Below the pieces are notes generated by a model. That model had not been told where the DNA came from. It ran no database searches and was given only the letters and a program-made list of their open reading frames with translations. Made by a program: the position numbers and the translations under genes. A stretch of DNA of 64,000 bases from Zerene cesonia (Eukaryota > Arthropoda > Insecta > Lepidoptera > Pieridae), in NCBI RefSeq assembly GCF_012273895.1, contig NC_052104.1, forward strand, positions 3,658,001 to 3,722,000. Direction: 5' to 3'. This document shows, in pieces, positions 22,201 through 35,833 of the stretch; within the stretch, counting starts at the first letter, position 1, and the number at the start of each line of letters is the position of its first letter.

Positions 22201-25200
22201 TTTAAAATCAAACGGCAATGAGAGAAGTGCAAAAATTAAAAAATATTAATGCTAAAAAAGCACAAATTGTCAGAGTTAGAGTTAAGGTTTTACTTGTTTA
22301 TAGATTTCACGAAAAGATAATATAAGTAGTTAATTATCTTTGTCGGTCATCAACGTTGCAATGAATAATCACGCAACCGCAGTAAAAATAACAATTTCAA
22401 CATTTGTAATACCAGTAGAAAAATCGCAAGGCAATTTCACTTCTCCCTAAGGGCAAAACTTGTACCTACTAATTGCTACATTAAAATTAATCATTAGAGC
22501 ATTACGCGTTATCAAGACCCTTCTTATCAATCGAGTGTAACAATAAACTAGGTCAAGTTGACGGACTTTTTCTATTGTAACGCTCGAATAAATGTTAGGC
22601 ATTGAACTTGTAACCTGTTATATAATTAAAGATGATACAGTTGCGAATGACTGCCATTCATGGTCGTTCATCGGGGCATATAATGGACGGATTACGTATT
22701 TGTATGCGTAGTAACTACACTTGTCAAATGTATATTACCGAGATATAGCGAATAATTATTTATAACAAAAAAATAATAATAATAAACTTCATTCAAATTG
22801 TCACGGTAATCCATCAGCTTCCTAATAAAAATAGCATCATCAAAATCAGATCATCCAATCGAAAGTTACGTAACCAACGAAACTAAGGTAACCAACACAA
22901 ATAAATACAGTCGAAGTAAGAAACTCCTCCTTTTTGGAAGTCAAAATCAAAAGTTAAAATAACAAAAGAATAAAATTATTTCTAATAACTCGATGATTGA
23001 AATACTTTACGTGCATATTTGACCATAGCTTATAGCTATAAACCTCTCGTCGTTATAACGCACAAGAGCCATAAAATTTATATTAATACAATTTAAAAAG
23101 TGTTTTTCATGCTAGAAATGTAATCATAAAATCACTACAGGAATCTTAGTTTTGAGATGATTTTATGATCATATCAGGGTTTTTGTACGTTGCGGCCCTT
23201 ATATCTACTATACACTATCCTTACCCATGGCCTATCCCTATACTACAAAAATAAAACAATAAATAAAAAAGAAAGTATTTGTTAGTTTATTTACTCACGT
23301 GGCAAATATAGTTGCATAGTTCATGCAACTAGTCTTTAAATAGTGTGAATACATTATTCTAAAGACATTTCCATTAAATTTTTTCAAGATTTCATTTTAT
23401 TTTGCACTTTTAAAACTGTCTGCCACAATGTTAGGCGCGCGAAAATGGTATGTCATTGTTATTTTTAGATAGCATTTATATATTTTCAAATTTCAAATCT
23501 GTACACGTGGTTAAATGCGATTAAAATTAGCCAAACATCGATACCTTTCTTAATTGCGCGCCCGCCTCGCCCGCTACTTGGGCATAGTGAGTACCACAGA
23601 TAACATAATACCATAGTACTAATAATACTATACTATGTGAGTACCAACTTCATTAAACGGTCTCAACATACAAGAACCCAGATCTGGTCAAATACATACA
23701 GGTAGCCGCTCCTAATCTATTTTGCGTGAATATAAAAGCATTTGACAATACATTAATGGAATTAACACTTAATATACGAAAGTTCCATATTTTAGATAAA
23801 TCCTGAAAAATCGATAAGTGTATATTTTATTCCTTTAAAAAGTAGAAAGAGAAATCAAGAAAGAATTTGAATAAACATAGCAAAATTATAATTAAACAGT
23901 TATCTCCTTGTTGCGTAGAGATTGAGGAAACGTCTACCAATTATGTAATTGCTCTATACTTTTTATCAAGATTATAAGAACGAACAGCATGTAGAATAAT
24001 ATTATTAAAATTACCATTTTCAAATTTCAATATCAAAATGCTTCCAAATAAAGATTTCCGTTTTTTATAAATTCCTTGCTACCGATTCAAACGTAGTATA
24101 AAATAGTAATAAACCATAAGTTAGGAATTCGGTACGTTAATGTTCTCTGTAGTCACATGATCCGCTTAAATAGATCTAACTGAATCCAGTATAATCATTC
24201 AATTACACGTAGTCTAGAACTTTACTTGCATTATCTAACTTTTGTATTATGAAAACAGTTATGGGTAAATGTGGAATTTATCGGAAAAAAATCCTTTAGA
24301 TAAAGCGTAGTAAATATATGTTAATGAATATTATATGAAAATTCTTATTTGTTTCGTATATATAAACTAACTGTGCCACGTGATTTCGCCTCTACAAGGT
24401 ATCACACCTTAAATAAAGCCATCATCCACAAATGGACTATCTAACACTGAAAGACTTTTAGAAATGGTTGGAAATTCATTTAAGTCTAACAGTAGTTCCT
24501 GAGGATAGCATGTTAAATCTGCCAACTACAACTATTCATCTTTATGCTATTATATTTATAAATGAGTATATTTTTGAAAACAAAAAAGCTGAAACCTACA
24601 CTTTAATACCTACAAATACCTACAGTTTTTCAGCGTCAGCATTCAGTGAAGTCTTTGCAGAACTAAATAAATAAACATGTATCTTATTTTTTATATTTTT
24701 AAATTAAACATATCTTTCAGCCTCAAAGAACAAACATAACTTGGCACATGAAGATGTATAAAAACTTGTTAAAATTTATCATTATCGCAACAATCCACCG
24801 TGAAGTCATTTTAATTGTAGTTTCGTAGTTAAACATTCATAAATTCGTTGATAAAAACTCACCACATCCAAATCGGTCCGCTTGACTTCTTTTATCCTGT
24901 AGAAACCATAGATGAAACTCAGAATATACAATGTAGCACTCAAAGAAAAAACACCATATAAACCTATTTTCCGCACTAAGATTCCACTGAGCGCGGCTCC
25001 GACGGGCACCCCTAAGGAGTAAAATAAGTTCACTATGCCTATCCGTAACGTTCTCTGTTCTTCAGTTGTCACATCAGCTATATAACTAAACACACCCATA
25101 AACATAGTAAACCATCCGCCGGTTAATGCTGGGAATATAGCTTCCGTCACCGCTGCTACTTCTACCGGCAATTCGTAGAAAAAGTAAGTATTGACAATAA

Positions 25201-25747
25201 GACCTATGCTTGTTAGAAACTCTCCAATAATTGGTAGCAACATACAGAACTTTCTCTGGCCCACTCTGTCACTATACGCTCCTAAAAATATTAATATTCC
25301 ACATGGCAGAAACGATTGTAGAACTGTTTTCCATCCAGCTACTGAGGCTACTAGTGTTTGAACTGCTTCTTCTTCCAAGGTGTAATTTGCCGTTGCTCTT
25401 TTAGTGAGAGCATCACAAACGTGGTGCTCAAAACCTAAATTTACTCTGCACGCTTTTTCCAAATATAAATTCTGTGTAGCGAGTGCTGACAGAACAGAAG
25501 GCATAACATAACAAGCCAATATCGGTTCAACAGTTATCAAAGACATCATTCGTCTTGCTTTTTGGAAAAAATTAAGACCGCTCCAATCATCTTCTGGAGT
25601 TTCTTCTTTAACGTGCTGCACTTTTTCCATTTTGCCCTTTATAAAATTATTTTTCATTTCCTTCGTAGCGACTAAGTCATTTCCTCCCTTAAGTGTTACA
25701 TCTGAAGTTTTTTCATCTCTGTCTTTTGTCTTTGCATCGAAAGCCAT
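16233..25747 (-). CDS. SLC46 / proton-coupled folate transporter-like MFS carrier
   Basis: Seven coding exons in transcript order: 25747-24863, 20279-20120, 18864-18763, 17878-17741, 17429-17346, 16875-16719 and 16476-16233. Phases agree and give 589 aa. Residues 1-55 are a charged cytosolic head. Residues from about 70 carry the family start (ITVEPILACYVMPSVLSAL), then a Cys-containing first extracellular loop with a glycosylation site (NYT, about 121) and an MFS loop motif (SDRVGQRK, about 159-166). Later exons encode GEMSVMYLFTRYRFNW and FGLAEAMMPLVYAPMYT, typical of insect SLC46 proteins. The last exon is a hydrophilic tail of about 75 residues rich in Glu, Lys, Asn and Asp. The family moves folate or other organic anions with protons across the plasma membrane; the substrate here is unknown. 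The first exon opens at 25763 just after an acceptor, so at least one 5' UTR exon lies upstream. The Met at 25747 is the first in frame within this exon. Confidence 0.93.
20985..21075 (-). repeat. Interspersed repeat fragment, inverted relative to 21535-21665
   Basis: GACTGGAAAGAAAAAATAAA…AGGAAGGGTGAGGAAAGGAA…CGGCCTCC is a diverged reverse complement of the segment at 21535-21665. Both lie in the 4.6-kb first coding intron of the SLC46-like gene. Confidence 0.6.
21535..21690 (+). repeat. Interspersed repeat fragment (GTAGCCGGAGGCCCGTTTCC family)
   Basis: A GC-rich stretch with CTTCCCAGTCCATTCCTTC and GCGCATTCGCAGAGGCACTAC, of a kind often seen in lepidopteran introns. The minus-strand open frame over 21678-21947 is explained by this repeat and its flank. 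Confidence 0.6.
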
Positions 25748-27845
25748 AGCGTCAGTCAAGTACCTGCAATAGAAATAATAAATATATTACTGATTGCCAA
25801 AATTGTGGACGCTTATTATGCTAATGTAGGCCATTAATTTGTTAATGCGCTTGTTCCTAATACCGGACGTGGTAATCATTTCATGATTACTACGTACTTA
25901 TTGTAATCGTTGGCGACTAGTGGACAGAATTAGCTTTACTTAGACAATGGTTTTATCTCGCGGTGGCATCGTTGTTTGTCTCAAAAGTCACGGAATACAG
26001 TAATTTATTGTACAGTTCTTTATTTTATCTGCCTGCTCACCTACTCTTTGTTGACATTTAACGTTAAAGAGATAGAACACGGATATCTTGAGTAGGTAAT
26101 TGATTTTTAAGTTTAACAACAAACTTATTTAATGGTTGATTTAATTCTTTACTGTAGCCATTTCCGGTAAATTAACCGAATTCTGCGCACAGTAAATGCA
26201 ATGTCTATATCCTCATTAACAAGTTCATAGTGATAAAGTCATTTATACTATCACCAAAACCGCGTAAAAGAATGTAGGTACTTTTTTTTCAATGGGCTCA
26301 CGAATGAAACTTGCTTCTTGTGAAACGATATTTTTGTTGCAACTAGCACAAGTTTTATAATTATACCTATACCTATATCACCTGACCTTTTTGTTATTTA
26401 AAATCAACCTATAATAAGTTTGTTTAATGTAACAAAAAGGTTTTATATTTAAATATATATGCTGCGGATACGCAAATCTGTTGTACGTCAGACCTTGTCG
26501 ACATCTCCACAATACAGGCCAACAAAAACTGTTAAGCGGTGTCATCGCTTTGGCCTTACCCATCCGGTTCCGTATTCCTAATCAAGGCTATCACATACAA
26601 TGGTAATGCTCAATTTTTGCATGTGACAGGTGACTTGCGAAATTGCTCCAAACACTGGACCCTATTGCGGAACGAAAATTATCATGAATTGTAACTGAAA
26701 GTTATTCCTTCATTTAAACAATTCCAATTATTTGTGAAATTTTTTGAAATTATATTGCTTTTTATTACCTAAATTTCGCTTTGATTCAGAAAGAGAAATA
26801 CGATAAGACCAATTCAAACAAAATAATCGTTCTCGTAATAATCGTTAAAGTATCTAGTGAATATGTTTCATTTGTATTTCGAGCACAATACAAAGTATGC
26901 ATCTAAGATAAGGCACGAATTTTAAATCATTGCTGAACTAAAAAATATAATCCTTTCACTAACCAATGCATTCGCTAGCCGATGACCTTGTCACAGATAC
27001 TTAATTGCTTCTCAAATTTATTAGGATATAAATATTATTACAAATAACACGATAGGTTTATAATGTAGGCTAATAGTCATTCACAAAATAAAAGTATTAT
27101 GTAATATTCGCAAACTATCAACGAGTTTTTAAAAACACCTATTGTGCAACCGCCACAATGCTAAACTGTTCAATCGTGAAAATATGCAGTTATATAACAT
27201 ATCATATAATTGTAGTAGATCATATCATAACCAAGGATTTATTTTAACGATCCAACAGCAAATATAAATCCTACCACAGGCATTGCATCAATTCAATTTG
27301 CGGATCGTTAATCGGAAATCGTTAGATTTACGGATCCACAAATTAATAAGTATACAACTAAATGTAAGGAAATTGTTATTAACAAATAACTAACTGACTA
27401 CTTCTCTTTTCAAAACTAGTGACTGTGAAGATAACTATAATTCAAAGATACTATTCCTCTGAAGCGATAAAACATATTTACCTACACTATAGCTTTAATT
27501 GCGGTATAAATACAATGAAAGCTGAAAGGCCTTTTCAAGTACAGAATATATTTCGTTTAAATTATGTACCTTCATCAACTTTAAGCTGACGAGGAAATAT
27601 CTTCTTGTCTTTATGTTTTGATTGGTTTCGCAATATTCAATTTACGTGTTTTAGTTTTTATTTCATAATTCATTAGGTACTCTATTTTATGATTTGTCAT
27701 CTGTTATTTATCTCTGACAGTTTAATGTGAAAGTTCTCTTTTGGTTGGGGTCCACGGGATTGAAAATGACATTCTAAAGAAACCAAAATTGAAGGTAGAA
27801 ATCAATGCGGTGGTATGCTTATTTTATTTTACTGTATTTTTATAT

Positions 27846-27942
27846 TTCAACCGATTTCTTCAATTCTTTCGCCAATAGAAAGCTGCAGCTTCACTGAGTG
27901 ATACACCTAATATGTAACACGGACGAAGCCGTGGCAAACAAC
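27846..27942 (+). repeat. Short interspersed repeat fragment
   Basis: AATTCTTTCGCCAATAGAAA, GCTGCAGCTTCACTGAGTGA, then ATGTAACACGGACGAAGCCG. It aligns by eye with 54822-54930 (AATTCTTTCACCATTAAAAA, GCTGCAATTTCATTGAGTGA, ATGTACCACGG). Confidence 0.65.
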
Positions 27943-29305
27943 TAATTATATATTAAATATTGCTCACAAAACTTTTAAACCAAACAAAAATAAAATAAAT
28001 TATACATTATCCTTTGAACAATTTAATAAACAAGAGGATGTTTTTGTTACGAAACAGTAAGTGTTTGTATTCAGTAATCGAGATACAATAACCTTCTCAT
28101 CATATTATCTGAATATTTGAGTGCCATTGTTTAATACAATAATTAATTCATTTAATTTAGATTTCGTTGATTACAATATAGCTCATATCTAAATTTATGA
28201 GACATTACAAAAAGTTTAATTTAGATTAATATTGCTTACTAAACGATGGAAAGCTTTTACAGTGTATTTTATTTCATAAAATAGTATTCAGAGTGAAATA
28301 AATAACCGGTAAATGAACTGAAATACTTTGTGGTTCTAAGCAGACAAACAAAATTGTTTATTTGCTTAAAAGCTATAAGTTATGATCCCTTTTCTGTTCT
28401 TATGATTTTTCAATAAGATGTAATTTTTTAAGATCATCAAGAAATTGTCTTCTTACGACTTCGGTCTTTTTACGACCTATTTCAGACAATAGTCCTACAA
28501 CGTTACTACTACTCAGTAGTTTAATGATTGTGAAGGCAAATAAAGAATTTTTTTATTTTTATTTTTATTATTGTATTAAACATCATTTTGAATTCTATCC
28601 AAAGAAATAATTTACCATTACACGCAAGCCAGCTCAATAGATGGCTTTACTACGGTAATCATTTGAGAGGAACTTTTTGGAATGCATTTGTATCACTTCA
28701 TACAACGTGTGACCTTTTACATTTGACCTCATTTAATATTCGCAGCCTCAACAACCTTCTTTTTTATATAAAGAAACTCTACATTTAAATAGTGCACTTA
28801 TAATTGATGTTTCATCTCAAGATTCTTTCAAGGCTCATCGGGAGGTCTATGGAACTGTTGAAGGTTGGAACTGACTTCAACTACAACTGAGAGTCTATTC
28901 CGATAATAAAGTCAGCAACGTAAAATACTTTTGGAGATCCCATAAGCTTACCCTATTTAAATAATGTTTAATTAGGCAATAAATAATAATATAATAAACT
29001 AACTTTTAATGATCCCTCTAAAGACGTCATCGGCAAAATTTTTAGACAATTTTCAGATCTAGATCAGATTAGAGAAAATCATCAGATTCGATAATTTTTT
29101 TAAATTCTGACTTTAAATATTGACATATGGATAGAATTTAAGAGAACGTCCCGTATAATTTAACTATAGTCCTTCCAAACAAGGAAGACTGTGTGCATAT
29201 AGGTATACACTCTGTATATAGAAATTATTTAGAACTTATTGAAAAAGATTATATATACGATTGTTTTCACCTCTGTTGTAGGTAATTTTATTATTTTCTT
29301 ATAAA

Positions 29306-29430
29306 CTAGTGGCTCGCCCCGGCCTCGCCTGTGGTACATATATAGCAAAATCAATTGCAGCTTCCTTATGGTGAAACAATGTTTAAAATCGGTCCAGTGA
29401 TTTTTGCGTGAAAACGTTACAAACATAACA
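29306..29430 (-). repeat. Interspersed repeat fragment, reverse orientation
   Basis: It begins with CTAGTGGCTCGCCCCGGCCTCG and GTGGTACATA. It continues with TTGCAGCTTCCTTATGGTGA and ends with ATCGGTCCAGTGATTTTTGCGTGAAA, the reverse complement of the usual start of these elements. Confidence 0.65.
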
Positions 29431-32400
29431 ATTTCCTGTTTTTATTAGCGTCGACTGGCTGTTAAATAATTTTTAAAATTTTATCATTTATCAATTTTTT
29501 TTTCATCCAAACCTCCTGGCCATGATAAACACAGAAAAAAATATCCAATTTATTTAACAAAACCTAATCATTTATGTTATAATAATATTTTTTTTCTTAT
29601 GAAAACTACTTATTTCTTTCAAATTACACAATGCAAAATATTATTGTATGTGGAAATAACACATGGAAATATCAATTGATAAGTCTAGTTGTGTTTTGAA
29701 TTTGTACAAACGATTTTATAGTCGTGTTGCAAATTGAATAAATAATTTGAATGTAAGCTGAGCACATGACTGCAGACTGCTGAACATAATAATATAGAGC
29801 CTTACCTAACAATGATTTCATGTTATTGCCATTGCAAAATAGTTATAACCTGAATCAATGATGAAAATCAAAAAATAAATAAAAATAAAATAAATTATTT
29901 TTATTTTAAAATTAGTTAAATGCAGAAATATTTCTGCCCACTGATCACAATTAAATGTATTATTTACATAATTAATCATGATATACATTTTTCTTTAAAA
30001 CCGATTTAATCTAGATCCTTATAACCTTGATATTACTTTTTTAATCAAAAGTATGAATAGAATTCACTATCACTATTTAAATGTCAGAGAGCAATTTTTT
30101 TTATGTCTCCATTATATACGCTTATTTTAAATTGTTATAGAATATAAAAAATATAAAAATTAAAGAAATGCTGTGTCACCTACGCACCCAACCATCCTAT
30201 ATACAATGGTTTCATGAATACAGTAAAATACATAAAATACACACAAGTAAATGACTTTTTTAAGCAAAAAAATACAATAAACTGCTATATATAAAATTGT
30301 CTGTAATTTGCTGCCTCGTTAAATGTTTTTGCATCGCTGCCTCTCGACTCTTGATTCCTTGTAACGTTATAATCATGTCATAGTTTAATATTTAGAAAAA
30401 CACACAAACTAACTACAAAATAATTATACTTCGCGGATTTTCAAAGAGAAGCACCATGATATTTTTAGGACTTCAAACACATGCAGCACATGATGTTTAT
30501 CTAGCCAACTATTTATTTCAACAAAATATCTTATTTAGACATTTCTATTTAATATGAAAACTAGTTATTGTTAATACTTTCGAATAACAGTTTTATTTTA
30601 TAAAAATATAAATTTTCATAAGATTTAAAAACCTTAATGTGTTTAATATAAAGCAGGAAACAACACACACACACAACTGTAATTTTAACACATAATAAAG
30701 GAAAATTTTGGAACGCAAGGCGGAAACGAAGAAGTTGACAAGATCACGGTTTTTCCTGCTAAATTAGTCAATGTTTTAATTTTAATTATTTTTACGGACT
30801 TCGGAGATAAGACTATGGAAATTAAAACAAAAATTGTAATCAAACCCTTCTAAATGATTATAGAAAAGTCGTACTATTCAGTTTTCATATCAAGGTTACG
30901 ATTGTACGATGAACGAATTACCTATATAAATATATTTAAAATGTTAAAAATGCTTTAATCAATCAACTCTCCCTATCGGAGTTTAAAATTCATATATCCT
31001 ATTGATTTGATTTAGATTGAACTATATATTATAGTTAATGTAATTGCAAACGTGTTATAATCAAATAACGTTTTGATCGATAAATCCTTACTTATATTTG
31101 TTACATTCTAAGATACCTACCAATAGCTTTCATTATGTAATAAATATTTTATTTTTGTATATTCTAAGCAAGAGAATCACAAATTTATAACAAATAAATG
31201 AATACTTAATTAACATATATAGTTTTGTATATGTTTTAATTGAGTAGTGACCATCCACCTGATATTTCCAATTTAAAAAGAAAATAAAACGATGATATTA
31301 ATTGCAAAAATAAATAAATGACAAAACCTTGTAACTGTGAATTAACTCATTAAACGTCTGCTTTCCTTATAAATTGATGATGCAATTGCTAGGAAACAAC
31401 AATAAACCTAACTATCAAAACTCAGATTTTCACCGGGTTATATGTTCACGAAACCGTGGTAATAACTACACACTTTAAAACTGTTTTAAGTTGATTTCCA
31501 TAATAGCACTTAGGTACTTTAAATTCAACATTAATTGATATATTCTTCGAATCGTCAAAAGCAATTATTTTATTAATCATTCTTTTTCATGTACCTATAT
31601 AATATACATGAATTATCACCGGGGTATGGTTCTTACTCGTTTACTGCTGCGCTATGCAAATATTAACTAACAAATAGTAGTTAGGATAAGTAGAAAATAT
31701 TATTGCAAAAAACCGTTATCACTAGTATTTCTAGTTTATTGAAGTTTCTAATTTCAAATTCAGGACTTACGTTAAACACTATATATACGTATATATTATA
31801 AGCTTAAATGGTTATTTGTCCTTGCTGTAATGAACAACGGCCATTGTTCAAAATCTTTGCACATGTAATCAAATTACATCTGTGTACTTTTAGTGTAATC
31901 ACAGGCTTGTACTCTTTAACAAAAGCAAACTTAAAACGGTGATGTTATACCATCAGGTAGCTATATATGCTTTATATCTATGTACTACTTATGCCTCGAA
32001 ATTATGTACAATCATTATATTTTCAATTTACATGTAATCATAAAGCAAATTGTAGTATAGATGTCAATTGACGTGAAGTATGTTCTTTGAGGTCGTCAAC
32101 CTATACGTAATTAATACGTATCTATGTGCCTTCTTGTAGCCTTGTTCAGTTGAAAAACGAATGTATAGTTATCAAAACCTTTATTTTGAATCTACGTGCT
32201 AATAAACAAACTATTAGCACTAACTCGTGATTAAAATTATCTGTATAATTCAGCTGTTATACTAGTAATGAGAGAATATAATGAGTAAGTAGATGTATCT
32301 AAAGTAATAATGTTTTCATAATTTATAGCTTCGAAAAATTAGAAATAAACGACCATGTTTTGAATGCATAACAAGGTGCTATGTCGTATCATAAAATATT

Positions 32401-34330
32401 AAATATTGATGGCTTAATAGTTCGCGTATATGTTACCTATATATCATGCAAACAAATGAGTAAATAGTCGACTATTAAGCTGTTGTTCCAGATATACCGA
32501 ACGAATTACATAGTAATTATGATTGTGAATTTAAAATGTCTTAGAAATTAAGAGTTATGTTTGTAGAACTTTCTCCGCATTGACTTCGTTCACGAAAAAT
32601 TATGTTCTTAGATTTTAAATTGTACAATCGAAAGTCAAAACTACTGGAATCAAATACAATGCCAGTAACACATTACTGTTTTTTATTATTTATTACTATT
32701 ACGTTACTAAAAAGGACGATATGTAGAATATTTAAAGATATGTAAATGATGTATTTATTTATAAACATATTTAACATGTCAATATTATACACTATAACTT
32801 TTATTTTACCTCAACGATAAATATGGACTGAAACTGAAACTGAAACTGCGACTCAATTTGTGAATAACCACTACCAAATATTATCATTGATATGTACACT
32901 TACAAATTAATTTAAATATTTTTCTTTTTTATATTTGATATAGGTACCTAGCTGCCTTTGTCGATCTAATAATAGATTGCCAATAAATTATATATCTGAA
33001 AGTTTTTTGGTACACAGTCCAGTAATATTATTTAAGATTTTGCTTATTTATAGCAATATAGGACAATAGTTATTATTTTCAAAATCAATTTAAATAAAGG
33101 GTGAAAATAAATTCAACTCACATTCAGAAGATTCAGTAAAAAAAGTTACATATTGAGAAATAATAACTTAAATTTGAATTTATGGCTACACTGTGAATTA
33201 ACGTAAAGTTGAATGGAAAGGAAATATTAGTATGGTCAGATTAAGTTGCATAAAAACTAGATAATAAATAACTAGTAAAAAAAATTGTCGTAATTATTGT
33301 CGTATTAAGTTTTGAAAGTACAGATAAATATCCCTCAATACAATAACAATCCTGATAACATGACATTGGATCTTGAAAGTTATTTTCCCAACTAAAAGAA
33401 AAAAGAAATTAAGGATAAACTTTTTTAGAAGCAGAGTCAAGTATAGACTATATAAAAAGTACGATTGACGTTGGGATAGTTACGAAAACAATATGTGTAC
33501 AAGAATTGTTATTAAAATAATAATCCCGGGACAATAAATCATTGTATTGGTAATTCAGTCATCTTTTATTTAAACTTCATGTTGCTGGGATTAGAAAAAA
33601 AACGACACACTCCTATTTTTTTTATTTGCGTGCGCCATTTTGAAAATACATTATATATAGTTAATGTCACTAACACAATTCTGAAGATTACAACGGCACT
33701 TCATATTTCAAAATCTGTCCAACGATTCGAGGATAAAGTGTATGTAAAATATAAAAGTTTTTTGAAAAATAAAATCAAATCCAAAAATTAATAATCTGCT
33801 TCTCATTAGATCTAGGGTCACTATTAATGTTAAAAATTCAAACTACAAATAGTTCATTGGATTTAGTGAAACGAAGGAAAAATATATACAAACTACACAA
33901 AATTTATACATTAAAAATGCCAAAATAGCGAAAAAAACTAAAAATGTTTTTACTTGCATATAACATTATGTTGTGAAACATGTTTAGCGTACTATATTAT
34001 TTAAGTGTTTATAAGTTGCCTTAATTTTATTTAAATTTTTTGTATTTTGTACATAAGAATTTGTAAAAGGAAAACATTTGTACTTAATTCAACTAGTTTA
34101 ACGACGGTTTCATTTTCTATCAGAGGAATATATAATATGATATGAGCTATAAGATGATAGACAAATAAGTATTGCGAGTTGTTTTTTTTTTTGTTTAAAA
34201 GTAATTAATTACTTACCCAGTTGCTTATTATTTAATCACAGTCAAATCTCACTTTAAATTATTATTTATTCAGTCTTGTTTGTTTATCTTAACAATACTT
34301 TTTTTGTTTTTATTACTTTTTTCTGTTGTT

Positions 34331-34620
34331 TTATCTATGGTCGGCGTTCGATAAATGGATTTCCAATTTTGACATACAAATCGCGCGCGCAAAATCTGTC
34401 GCGAAATCCGCCGCAGAGCCGAGCCGCCTGCGTGCGTTTGATCCAAACTGTAACTACTTGGAGATTGCAGTTAGTTTGTACTAGCTAGCCATTCTTAACC
34501 ATTACAAGTCAGTTCTGGGCGGATGTCCACTTTGATATTCGACAGCATCGTATCATATCGTAGCAGCTACATGTCTGATTGCTTCCTAAAATGGTCTACC
34601 GAAAGTTGTTTTATGTTTTT
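34331..34620. promoter_or_regulatory. GC-rich patch, candidate upstream promoter or 5' UTR exon
   Basis: It contains TCGCGCGCGCAAAATC and CCGCCGCAGAGCCGAGCCGC in a region otherwise near 30% GC. No frame looks coding. It lies between the SLC46-like gene and the ANCE-like gene. It could be a distal promoter for the former, whose first exon is not found, or simply old repeat sequence. This rests on composition only. Confidence 0.25.
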
Positions 34621-35833
34621 CGTAAATTAGAAAATCGGTTATGTCTGTCAATAGGACTTGGTGTTCGAAATTTATTTTTATATATAACATAGCGTGATTA
34701 ATTAATCCCCCCCGACACGCCACCAAAATACATTTATTTTTTAAACATGATAATTTGAACTACAAGATTCTAGAACTGAGAATAACCACAAAGAAGAAAA
34801 TAATACCTAGTGTTGTAGCGCATGGTCACAAGAATAACTTCTTAGTCTATAGTTTTTGTCTATAGTCTATAGATTTATATTTCAACTACTTAAATCATTT
34901 GACAAATTTTGTAAAACTTAAGTCAATATCTAACAATGTTAATAACGAATATAATTCAAAATCTATTGTAGTTTTTTTATTGGTTAATGTGATAGTGATG
35001 CTGTTAAACCATATTCACTTAAAGTTATAATTATAGTGTGATTGCTTTGGAGGATATAAGATTAAATTTCACACATTTTGTAATATGAAGTGGCAGGTAC
35101 TTTGAGTGATTATTATAAAGAATAAAGTATAATTATTGCCACTGCTTCGCCCGGGATAAAACGTGGTATAAAAACAAACTATGTTACTCGGTAGGGATGT
35201 AGCATCTAATAATCCAAGAACTAAAATCGATTGAGTAATTAATGAGACAATTGTCACAAACAATCAAATAATGTATAATAATAATAATTATTATTATATT
35301 AATGTATATTTTTTATATAAAATTTATGTAGGTATATAATAATTACGCCCAAAACTAAAAAGCTCATTTAACGAATAAATAGCTCACAGCATTGTGGTCA
35401 CAATAAAAACTTTCAGACGAACATAGAACTTCTCCTCCTTTGCGTTTTTGGAAGTCGGTTAAAACAACTCAAATTTTACTATGTGTATAAAAAGCTAACA
35501 AAAGAGCAGTGACCAGAACACGTTGATATATTTTTCGCTCAATGGGGGTTATCACTTATCAGTCTTTGAGCGTAACATAAATTATATCGTATCATAGAAC
35601 TTAAAAAACTGTAAATATTGCTATAAGGATTGCAATAAAACAATAGAAAAATTTTCTGATGTTTTATATAAAAATTTCTCTCGTCAATGTTATATTAGAC
35701 ACATCTAGCTAACAGTACAAAAATGATATGGTACCTATAATTTAAAAGCTAATTTTCAATACATATTGCAGCAATAAAAAAATGCATTCATAAATTGAAT
35801 TATTATTAATTTCATTACAGATAACGGTGGTAT

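Larger units (their letters stand above)
25764..35833. other. Ten-kilobase gene-poor region between two minus-strand genes
   Basis: No coding exon is supported over about 10 kb. It must hold the promoter and 5' UTR exon(s) of the SLC46-like gene. Landmarks are a slightly GC-richer patch at about 26456-26576 without coding features, repeat fragments at 27846-27942, 29306-29430 and about 35135-35165, a repeat tail with GAAGTCGGTTAAAA near 35395-35465, and a GC-rich patch at 34331-34620. The rest is AT-rich sequence with short frames only. Confidence 0.5.

Noticed and set aside
26378..26563. 61-codon minus-strand frame in a slightly GC-richer patch
   Set aside because: It starts in a plausible region, but the peptide has no domain or splice context. 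It could at most be a UTR exon of the SLC46-like gene.
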